Shown: positions 21,181-32,100 of the stretch, one piece after another
How the letters are laid out: every line of letters starts with the position of its first letter
How positions within the stretch are numbered: position 1 is the stretch's first letter
The notes under the pieces: generated by a model
The model's database searches: none
Told to the model about the DNA's origin: nothing
What the model saw: the letters and a program-made list of their open reading frames with translations, nothing else
Made by a program: the position numbers and the translations under genes
Source of the DNA: Symbiodinium natans
Lineage: Eukaryota; Sar; Dinophyceae; Suessiales; Symbiodiniaceae
Assembly: GCA_905221605.1 (NCBI GenBank)
Contig: CAJNDS010000003.1
Span: forward strand, 874,246-938,245
Length of the DNA: 64,000 nucleotides
Direction: 5' to 3'

Positions 21181-24100
21181 TCCCAGCACTGCTAGGTGCT
21201 TCAAAGGTCTCTAGGAAAGCTGGTGTGAGAAAGCACAAAACACGTGTGCAGAGCTGACAGAGGGGTAGCGAGGTTCCACCCCTATGGCGAGTTCTTCGCA
21301 TCGGGTTCGAATGACACGAACTTGCTCCTTAGCCACATAGAGAGAGGGGAGGAGAGAAAGAGAGAGAGAGAGAGAGAGCGACTTCAGACCTGACGGAGAA
21401 AGAAAAGCACACGGAAGAACGGGGCGAGACGGAAGAGGAGGAACCGAACCACGAGGGCGACAACGTGAAGACCCAGATGAGTAAGAATGGAGTAAGACGG
21501 AGTGAAAAGCTCAAGATGCTTTCGGGGCAACAAACAGTCTCCGTAAGGAGAAGTCAAGAGAACCAAGGGCCACGGTTGTCGGGGGATTGTGGACGTTTCG
21601 GCAGGTTTGGAGAAGGGCTTTGTGGAAGACCTGGCAAACCCCCCTAAGAACGGGCACTTGTAGGGGACACTTAAGTTTGTGTAACGGGGGGTACACCGGG
21701 GGTCACGAGGTGCAACACTCAACAGTGTTTGTTTCAGCTCTCAGGGTGCTTGCTGTGGTGGGGTGAGGCCATGTCGGGAAAATAGCGACCCCTGGGAAAG
21801 AGTTTCAAATAACAATGGATTCGGGCGCGCCCCGCGTGCGGAGCGGCCCAGTAGGGTTCAGCTCAGCAGCAGAAGAAGAGAGCGAGAGAGCGGGAGAAAA
21901 AGAGAGACAGAGAGAGGGAGATCGGTGGTGTGTCAGCCGAGCTTTCAACCCTCGTTGCACCTAGCTGGGGGTTTCACACGAGACCGGAACTTCGGGCGCG
22001 CTAGCGCGCGGGGGCCCGCGGGCCCTCAAGCCCAGCAGAAGAAGAAGAAGAAGAAGAAGAAGAGGGAGAGAGAGAAGGCGTCCCTCTCCAAATGGAGGGG
22101 GTTAGGCGCGCAGAAAGAAAGATGGGGTGAGTGGTTGATCCGTCGGGCGTGTGCATGTAAACCGCACGTGTAGCTTAGGAAGTCAGCCTTCTCTGTCCCG
22201 TCTACCCTGCGGGTGGTGGTCGATTGGAACCGAAGAAGAAGAAGCAGAGCCGTAGCCATTTTGGCTCAAGTTTTCGGCCCAAGGAGTAGCCTGAGGGAAG
22301 TTTCGGAGGTCTCAGCCTTCCTAGCCTGGTAGCCAGCCTAGGACAGTTTGCCCAGAGGTGCCTTCCTCTTAGCCATGGCCCCCCGCGAGTACATCTGTTG
22401 CAGTGGTACAAGCTGCACAGGATGGATTTGGGCGGACAAGGCTAAGCAGAACCAGCTCTGCAAGAAGTGCAGAACACCATGGGCAAACAGCATTCGCAAG
22501 GCGAGACAGAACTGGAGCCAGTGGAAGCCACAGTGGCCTACGGTCGCTGAGGCAGCTTACTGGCAGCCACCGAAGAAGCCCAAGACTCCGAAAGCACCAC
22601 TGCCGAACAAGGTCCTGCAAGCCCTTGGAGTGGCGTGGGACAGTGTGCCTGAAGAGGTGCAAAAGAACCTCAGGGAGGCAGGGTACAAACCACCCAAGGC
22701 ACAGGTCAAGGAAGAGGTGGACGATCTCACAGACCTGTGCCAGAAGCACGAAGCCGCCCTGCCGGAGGAGGTCAAAGCCTACCTGAAGGGCCTCAAGGCC
22801 AGCCAGGAGGTGACGCCCTCCCAAGCTGCAAGCCAGGCCAGCCAGAGCTGGCAAAGCGCAGCTGGCAAGCTCAAGCACATTGCTGATCAGAAGATTGGCC
22901 TGCAGAAGCGCATTGACATGGCGAAGGAGTCATTAAGGCAGCTTCTACAAGAAATGATCGTGCTGAATGAGCAGGCCGAGAGGGCACAGAAGGCAGTCGA
23001 AGCAAGCTCAGGCCTGCTCAAGGAGAAAGTCTTCTGCGAATCCGCTGCGGACATGGAGGTCGACAGCATCCTCCATGAATTGGGGGTCAGCCTCAACGAG
23101 GAGCAAGAAAAGAAACTCCATGAAATTAAAGCGGAGAGAGAAGCAAAGAGGCGTCGCACACAGGAGGTCCCCACCCCTCCAGGCCTTGAGGAGCGGTGGC
23201 CGAGGGACTCGGCGTGTGGGGCCTGGAGCCCCAAAGCAAGGGCCCCGCAGAGCCAATGTGCGACCCCAGCCCAGGGCTGGAACACATGCTGCGAACTGCC
23301 CAGCAGTTCCTAGTTGCGTGTGCTGAATATTACGAGCAAGGTGCTCACATCAATCTACATGGGAAAAGATTGAGGGAGGCCTTGGGGAAGCAACTTACTG
23401 CAAACAGCAGTGGTTGTGAACAAGGCTGGCAGAAGCCCAGCTACTTTTGTCGGCCTAGAAAGGAGTCGCCAGAAAGCGTTCCGATCACAGGGCCAAAGTT
23501 TTTTAAGCTGGACCTCACAGATGATGAGGCACCAGCAGAAGGCGAACAAATGAAGCCATCGTGGGAGGTGAACCCTGATGGGCACCCTCTGGTTACCCAA
23601 GGCGCCTCCCCGACACTATGCAATGATTCAGCCCAGAAGGTGACACCTTCCCTCTGCAGCCCAGATGACTTGGGTTCGGAGATGACATGGCAGGAGGTGG
23701 TCAACCTCCTGGAAGATCCAGCGAGCCCCTTCCAGGCGAAGGAAGCCACCCTTTTAAGCTTCATCGAAGCCCAAGAAGAGGTGATGGCGGAGGACTCCCT
23801 GGCCTGGGGTTGGTGCAGGATGGTCCTGCACGCCTTAGAACAAGGAGAGGATGTCACCGGGAAAGCTATTCAACAAGCAAAGGAGGTGATAGCCTCTGAG
23901 ATCCCAAAGAAGGAAGAGTCCCTGACACCAGAACAGGTGCTGGGTCAGCAGGAACGAGAGGAAGACCCTACCCGAAGAGCCCAGCCAGGAGAAGGTTGAA
24001 CCTTCCGCCTCGCCTGACCAGTATCTAGGTATCATGAGTGCCAATGTCACCAGTTTCAACAGCGGGGCACTGGAGTGGGTGACCTCCTCCAAAGCCAAGG

Positions 24101-27100
24101 TGGTGTGTCTGCAGGAAACCCACCTCACACCGGAAATGCTGCATGGCAGGAGAGCCACACTGCAAGCCCTAGGATGGGATCTCTATGCTGAGCCGGCCTC
24201 CTTGTCGGACAAGGGCACAAGGTTGGGGGGCACTGCTTGTGCATTTCCCAAAAATAGCGGAGTGTGGCAAAAAGCCACCTACCAATGCAAAGGGGCAGGC
24301 TACACAGCTGTGGGTCTGAGACAAAGACGATGGGACTACACGATCGTGTCCCTGTACCTGAGGGACACGGAAGGCCTAAATGGTCCCACGAATGCAGAGG
24401 TGCTATCCTCTCTGGTGGCTTTCGTAAGAACCCTCCCGGAACCCTGGATCATCCTGGGAGATTGGAACCTGGACCCGACCGAAGTTCAGGACACAGCACT
24501 GATTCAGGTGATGAGGGGGAGGATGGTAGCCACTGGAGGCTACATGCAACCATGGGGCGGAGCTGGATTTTGGGGTTGTGAGTCGGAGCCTGGAAGCCCT
24601 GATGGATCTGTCTGTGACCTGGGCAGTCCCGTGGAAACCACATGCAGCCTTGCACCTCAAAGTCCAGGACGGTGCCAGCGAATGGAAGTCCTGGAAGCTT
24701 CCCCAGTTCCCGAAGCTCACGGCAGACCTCAAAAACCAAGAATGGCGAGAGGCAACCCTCCCACTTCGCCATAATGGACAGGACCTGTGCCCAAGAGGAC
24801 CAGAGCACCTGGCAACTGGCAACCTGGGCGGCCAGCCCCCCAAAGGCTCTGAAGTGGGCTGGTGGGCACGAATGGCCAGAATCCTGGAGGAAGTGCCCGC
24901 CTCCCAGCAGCACCTACCGGACCTAGGCCCCCTCCAAACCTGTCAAGACATTGCTGAAGGAACTGACTTCCTCACAGAACTTTACAAGCAATGTTCAGCA
25001 AAAGAACCACAGTGGCGGTCTTTGAGTGTCGCTGCCAGGCACAAGGAGGCGGCCCTCCAGATGCAGAGAGCCAAGGAGCAGCAGGCCCAGTACAAGGACT
25101 GGCTCCAAGCGGGATTGGCGAAAGGGATGAGACCTCTCTATAGTTTCTCTCAAGAAGAGTGAGAGAGTCCTAGATCGGCCCTTCCAAAACCTCCCAGGCG
25201 AAGAGCGCCCAGGGGCCAGGAGGAAGCAGTGGGTCGCAATTTGGGGAGAGGTAGAATGCTCCCCCCCGATCGGCCAGACCCTGCTGGATGCAGCCAAAGC
25301 CTCCCCGCTGTTCAAAATAACAGCAGAGGTGCTCGAGGCCATCCTCAAGAATGTCACCGACAAGGCAGGAGGTCTTGATGGGCTCACCTATGCTGCCCTC
25401 AAAAACCTCCCTGGGCCGGCCTATGAGCAGTTCACCCAAGTCCTGAACTTGGCTGAAACCACAGGAGTGGCACCACAGCACTGGCAGGCGCACCATGTGG
25501 CACTCCTGCCCAAAAATGCTGACATAGAAAGGCCCATAACCCTCACATCCATCACCTACCGGCTTTGGTGCTTCTGCAGAGCACAGGTCGTCAAGAAATG
25601 GATGCGAGAAACTGCAGAGAGGTTCCCATGGGATAAAGCCTCCCCGGGTAACACTTGTCTAGAAACAGGCATGCAGCGACTCCTGAGAGGAGAGGTTAGC
25701 CGCGCAGCCAACAAACATGCCTGTGCGGTCCTGTTGGACCTGCAGACTTTCTATGACAGTGTTAATTGGACCAAATTGGAGGAGAGGATAGTGGCGACCG
25801 GCTTCCCGCCAGCTATAGCCCTCCTGGTCATGCAAGTATACCGGGGAACGAGATATCTCGTGGCAGAGGATCTCCTTTCGGAGGGGATCCTCCCTGCGAG
25901 GGGCATCCTCGCAGGGTGCCCGTTCGCAACAATGATGGCAAGGGTTTACCTCCAACCCATAATGCAAGAAGCCGCTCAGCTCCGAAATATCACCGCCTTA
26001 GACACCTGGGTGGACGATATCGGAGCGGATTTCGAGGCACGATATCCTGAGCAGGCAGCTTTTGCGGTTTATGAAGGTTACAAAACCCTTCGCCGGCTTC
26101 TGGAAGGTAGCGACCTCCGTCTGTCCCTTAAGAAAACAGGCTTCCTGTGCACCACTGCAGAAGCTAGAAGGGAGCTACAGAAGCTGCGCAAAGATGGGGA
26201 CCCGGCTATCTGTGATAGCATGAAGGATTTAGGCCTGGACTGTGCCCTGGGTCGGGTCCGAAGGGTCAAGGTGCAAAGAGCCCGAAGGCACAAAGCGGGC
26301 AAAAGACAGAAGAAGTTAAAACAACTGAGAGTCCCGAGTGTGCCGGCCAAGGTCCGCCTCTTCAGAGGAGGGGTTGCCTCCGTCCTTACTTGGGGCCACC
26401 AAGCCCAGGGAATGCCACCCACCCGGAGACAGAAGCTCCGGACTGCCCTGGCTGAACAGTGTGGCAGACAGAAAATGGGCAACCTAGAGGTGGCTCTGTC
26501 CTCTGTAGGAGACAGGTACCAGGATCCGGGTCGCACCATGATGGTCCAGCAAGTTGAAGCCTGGTTCCAGCTCAAGAAGAGGTGGGCCGGCAAGGAAGAC
26601 CTGCTGGAAAGAACCTGGGGCCTCACAGTCCAAAAGCTGGAAGAAGCCGGCAGCAGGTGGCAAATGGTAAGGGGCCCTCTGGCAGCCACAGTTGCATACC
26701 TGCTTGACCTGGGTTGGCAGCCTAGAGGCAGTGATGAGTGGCTGGACACCCAGGGCACCAGACACACCATGCACACCCCACAGCAGGAGTGTCGTGTCCT
26801 AGACCTCCTCCAGCAAACATATCAGAAAGACGTGGATCGCCGCATCGCCACCGGCCTCGCTGCCCCTGAGCTAAAGGAGGGAGTCGACTGGACGGTAGGG
26901 AGGAAACTGCTGGGGGGTTTTAAGAAAGAAGGGCGAACCACGAAAGCAGCTGCCCTGAGGTGCGTCTGGCAGGGTGCCTTGGTTTGCAGCCAAAACTCTG
27001 CTGTCAAAGTGTGCCCCCGATGCCACGAGGAAGCAGATTGGGAGCATGTCCTCCTGGATTGTGCCTGGTGGGAGGCCCAAAACTGGGAGTTGCCAACATG

Positions 27101-29065
27101 GTTCCAAGAAGGCAGGGCCCAAGGCCCGAGATCACTGTGGACCAGGGGCCTCCCGCCCAAACCCAAATGGGAGGTACAGCCTCCACAGGAGGACAATCCC
27201 ATCTTTCTGGGTATATGGGCAAACAAAGAGGCCCTCAATGACCCGGAGCTTGTGTATGGCACTGATGCTAGCGGGGGGCCCTATACGGCGGACCCGAGAC
27301 TCCGGCAGGTGGCATATGCAGTAGTAGCCTGCAAGAAACAGGGCCAAGAATACGTCCAGGTAGGAGCAATCGTAGGCCAAGTCCCTGGACCACAGACGGT
27401 TTTTCGGGGGGAGCTGTATGCCGTTTTGCAGCTGGCCCGTTATACCGAAGGCCCTATTGACACGACACTAGACTGCCTTGGTGTCCCGAAACGAGTCCGC
27501 AGCCCAAAGCCGGGCAAGACCCACGGTGACATCTGGTGGGAGCTGCAAACCACAGATGTCAACCGCCTCAAAATGAAATGGGTTCCATCCCATGTTTCAG
27601 AGGAGGAGTTCCTCCGGAAGGTGGGTGCGGAAAACTCGTGGAGACAGCAGGTCAATGACCTGGTGGACAAGCTGTGTGGGGAAAAAGCGGCCGAGCTGGC
27701 CCACCCTGCTGTCCGGGCAGCCAGTCAGTACCAGGACCATTGCAGCAAAAAAGCACAAGAATTCCTGGCGAGCAGGGCGGAAAAGATCCTTACTGCCATT
27801 GGGGAAAATCAGCACCCCGTGTATAAGGTCTTCCTGCAGGAAAAGCAGGCTCGCAAGAGCAACGAGGCCACCTCCAGGCCCTGCAAAAAGCGCATTGGCT
27901 CCAACATAGGGAGAGGCCACATCACCACCCAACAGGAATGGTTCCAGGAGCTGGTCCGGACCAAACCTGTGCATGCGTGGGAATGGGAAGGTCTCAACCT
28001 CCGGTGTGCTCAGTGTCAACTTAAACTCCTGCACACAAAGAACCGCAAAACCTTGGAAGCACTGGCAGCGCACCAATGCACACACCAAGGCAGAGTGACG
28101 GTTGAAGGGGTACATGTTACACATGTTTTAAAGCTGCTAGGGGACAGACAACTGTGGGTCTGCGAAGGTTGTGGTGGACAGTTGTCCTTGAAGACTAAAA
28201 ATGTTTCGCAAAAACTTTCAGTTGCATGCAGTTTTAAAAAGGACCCCAGGTGCAAGGCGCAGTTTAAGCCCGAGCCAACCAATGCCATCCGCAGCCTCTT
28301 TCAGCAGGTGCAAGGGACAGCCCAAGTTGCAGCAGACCCCCTGTGCAAGATCCCTGAAGGCACCGGCAGCTGAAGCAACCTAGGAGGTTGCATCCTCCCA
28401 GTGAGGATAAAGTGAAAGTCATCCTCGCTACCAGAGAAACCACCCCTGACCGATCCCCTCTAACAGCCTGCGCCAGGTGCACCAGCGGCCTTGAGGGAAC
28501 TTTTTGTCAGGAGGTTTAATCCTCTCATGAGGTATCACCCTCTGGTAGCATCCCAAACGAGGATGATGGAGTCGAGGTTCATCCTCGCTGCCAGAGAACA
28601 CACCCCTGGCCGATTTCCTCTCACAGTTTGCACACAGTGCACCAGAAACCTTGAAAAATGTTTTGCCAGGAGGTTCAATCCTCTCATGAGGTATCAACCT
28701 CTGGTAGCATCCCAAAGAGGATGATAGCTTAGGAGGAGGTGATATCCCTCCCCTGTACCATAGGGCCAAGAGGGCCATCAGATGTGCCAGTACAGAGGCA
28801 CGGTTTTCACAACCCAAACACCAAGGAGGTGGTTCGCACTAGTTCGCTCAACTCGGAAAAAAAAAGAAGAAGCAGAGGAAGAAAAAGAAGAGAAAGAAGA
28901 CAAACACGGGTCGTAATTTTATGGGCAGGCTCCCGAGAACCGCGCTTTTTTTCCCCCCCCCCAGTGCTGTCGTAGTTTTGTTTTCCGCTTTGATAGCTGC
29001 CCGGATCGGATGGGGAGGCGTGCTCTGGCATGAACGGGGGACGAGGGTGATGTCGGGAGCCCCCT

Positions 29066-29133
<68 letters not shown>

Positions 29134-32100
29134 GGTAGGGGGAGTGTAGGAGGGGGTGCAAATCCGCGGAGTATAGAGTACAGAGCTTCCACATGTGCCG
29201 CAGAGCCAGGGGATAAGGTTTGAAGGGAAGGGGGAGGGGAGGTTGCTTTCGGACGGTAGTCGGGGTTGCTGGGGGACTTGGGGCGTTCAGGGTGAGGGTT
29301 GCGGGTCGAATTGCGGATGGGGTAGGGGGCCGGTGTTGACTGGATACGGGCGCTTAGGCGACGATGGGGGATTGGCCCGACAAGGAATGGAGAAGGGCAC
29401 TAAGGAGGCGCCGCGGAGCCGCCAACAGGGCGGCGGCATGTTGTGACAGAAGTGGTTCGCGAGACGCGGGATCGGGGCGCGCCTAGGCGCAGGGTCCGTC
29501 CCTATACCCCAAAGAAAGAAAGAGAGAGAGGGAGAGAGCCGGTTGTCCTGCACATGTGCTTCTCCAAGCCCCATTGCCCAGGAAGATCTGGGATTTACGG
29601 CGCAAGTCTTGCATCCAGACTTATCCAGGCACCTGCTAAGCAACAAGCAGCACAGATGGGCCGTGTAAGAATGTGGGCTTGCCAGGTCACTCGGCCCCAG
29701 TGAGTGCAATCCGTTTCTCACCGCATGGTCGATGGGTAGCGACCGGTGGCCTGGACAACCAGGCTCCTTCCACAGAGCCCGCAGAGTCGTGAAGAGTCAT
29801 GAACAAATACGACTGAGTTATTCGGCTGTGAAACGCTTGCCGGTCTGTGAGCAAAAACTGGTGTCTGCTTGGCAGGTAAAAATATGGGATCTCACAGCTG
29901 GCAAGCAGATGAAGGACTGAGCCGAAGCCATAGAAGGAATCAAGAGCCGAAGCTGTGAGACCAAGGAATGGGCATGCATACATACATTGACCTTAAGGAG
30001 TGGGCATGGACAGGGGGGGGGGCTACCTTTGAGGTACCAATGAAGGGAGCGTCGGGAAGCGGGAGAGCACTCGAGAGTCTTCAGGAACAAGAGCCCTCTT
30101 CCGTAGGTTCATATGACCTCATTCCGAGCAATGTGCTTTACCCCAAAAGTCGGTGTGTCAAGCTCAGGTCTGTTTTTAGGGCCTGGATCCCCTATTGCGA
30201 GTCTAGAGTCTAGACTCGGTCGAGTTTGAGAGCACGCTTCAGGACCTGGATCTGCACAAGGTCCGCAGCGAAGAAGCTTGTTCGACTCGTCTGCTTCTTT
30301 CACGTCTCTTCTGCTTCGTCGCTGGATTTCTGACGGGTTCGATTCGCAGGGAGCTGTGACCTCGTTGAGCTTCCACCCCAAGGAGTACCTGCTTGTCTCC
30401 GGCTTTTGGCTAAGCCGCGCACGACATGGACGAACGAAAGTGAAATTGTGATTCTTGAGAATCATTGAGAGTAGATCGCAGGGTGACACCTGGCGCCGAG
30501 GCTCTGCGGACCGGACGGTAATCCTCTGGAGCCTTGAAAGCTTTCTCAGCGTTGGCTTGGCCTGGTGTTCGGAAGCGAGACGGGCCCCCAACGTTGCTTC
30601 AATTGATCCCATTGTGGTCTTTCCGCCAGGTTGGTGTGTCCTCCATTGGTGCCACCCCTGTACAGGCCAGATCTTTAGATCTTTAGATCTTTAGGCAGTA
30701 CCGGTTTGCACTTGTTGCTTTTCCGGCGTCGGCAACTTTCGTGCTTCATGTGGAAGCCCGTGAAAGCTGCTCGCAGGCAGTCAAGTTCTACCCCGAGGAA
30801 CAGGCGTGGCTGTGAATCCGATGTTTCCTGTGCTAGGCTTCCTGAGGCAGCCATGTTCTCAAAAAGATATCAAGATGGGCAACTCGACGCACAAACGTCT
30901 CAGCTCAATTTCGTTTTTTTGATATGGCCTGGCTTCGTAGTTCGTAGTTTGCATGAGCTGGTAGATCTAGACGCGTGTTTTGTTTGAGAAAGCCAGTAAG
31001 CCATTCTCGCAAGTAACCCAGCAACCTTGAGGAAGAGAGGGTTTTGTCAGGCTGTATCCTGTAAGAAAAAGTTTTGGGTGGGGCCTTCGGAGCGGTGTCG
31101 AAGAATGCCACGGATGTTGCAGGCCGGGGCCAGAAATCCCAAGCTCTTTGCAATCCGCAAATGCAGGAAGCCGGAAGGTTTGATGGGAAAGCACTTGAGC
31201 ACTTGACATTGCGCCCAAAGAGCAAATTCAAACACGGAGCTCTGAAGGCTGTAACCCCTGCAGTCTTATCAGCACTAGCCTTGTTTTCGGCCAGGCCTTG
31301 CAATACAATCGTAGCAAAGAGCATCTCTACCGGCAGCATAAGGCTACGGAGGCTTCAATCCCAACTCGCGAGATCAGTACCGATAGAGACAGGTGCAAGG
31401 CGCAGTTGGATCAGGCAGCATTGGAACAGAGGGCCGCTAGAATTGTGGAAGCAATTCAGCCTACCAGCACAAGGTTGAAGGCAAGAAAACATGTGTTTTG
31501 AAAGCATAGGTACCGCGCATAGATTGCTATATACTATTTGGCCTCATCACGCCGGCACGACGCCTGATGAGCCAGGCTGTGCTCAGCGCCTCGCACGACT
31601 TGTTGCGTCTGCATCCTTGCAGCGTCGGGCGCTGAGTTACAGAGGGCGAGTAGCTTCCAACAGCCCAGCAGGCCCAGCAGGCCCGCCCCGCGAATGCTCT
31701 GTGGAGGCAGTGTCAAACGTTTCTGATGCCATGGATGTGGACTGGAAAGGCTTGCAGGCCAAATGCTTGCTTGATGACAGCCATGTGAGTCTTCTGGTAA
31801 AGCAAAATCGGGTTGCAGGACATCCGACTTTGCTACCCGGAAGAGAAGCTCCTGGCCTTGCAGACATGATTTCTAGGTTCCGGACTTCCGGACGTGACTG
31901 AGGATTCAGGTCACGCGAGACACGTGATGATGGAATCATGGTGGAGTGTTGTGGTGCTTTGCAATGCATCCCCCGCGGCCAGAGCCGCCAGGCCGTATCT
32001 GCGGACGGGTCCCAGCTTGGCTTGTGGGTGGCCATTGCCTTAAGTAGTGTATCCTAGCCGGCCTAGCCGTTCACAACTCAAGCTCCTGTCGACCTTTAGA

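Larger units (their letters stand above)
22250..28863 (+). mobile_element. Two-ORF non-LTR retrotransposon (LINE) with EEP endonuclease, RT and RNase H, flanked by 14-bp target-site duplications
   Basis: The element runs from the spliced-leader relic at 22250 to an A-tail at 28857-28863. The 14-mer AAGAAGAAGCAGAG is found immediately before it (22236-22249) and immediately after it (28864-28877). Within it are a 5' UTR of about 125 bp, ORF1 (22375-23999), a 34-bp spacer, ORF2 (24034-28373) and a 3' UTR with two 160-bp repeats. ORF2 has the order endonuclease, reverse transcriptase, CxxC knuckle, RNase H and C-terminal cysteine cluster. This places it among the APE-type LINEs that carry RNase H. 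Three frameshifts (near 23200, 24555 and 25140) suggest this copy is dead or contains assembly errors. It sits in the sense direction in a katanin p80 intron. Confidence 0.92.

Noticed and set aside
21305-21320. GGTTCGAAT word as a tRNA T-loop
   Set aside because: No D-arm, anticodon arm or acceptor pairing could be built around it; similar words at 30336 and 61778 also fail.
21760-22235. Extended 5' region of the LINE upstream of the leader
   Set aside because: The target-site duplication abuts the leader at 22249, so the GA-rich sequence before it is pre-existing intron, possibly with an older insertion.
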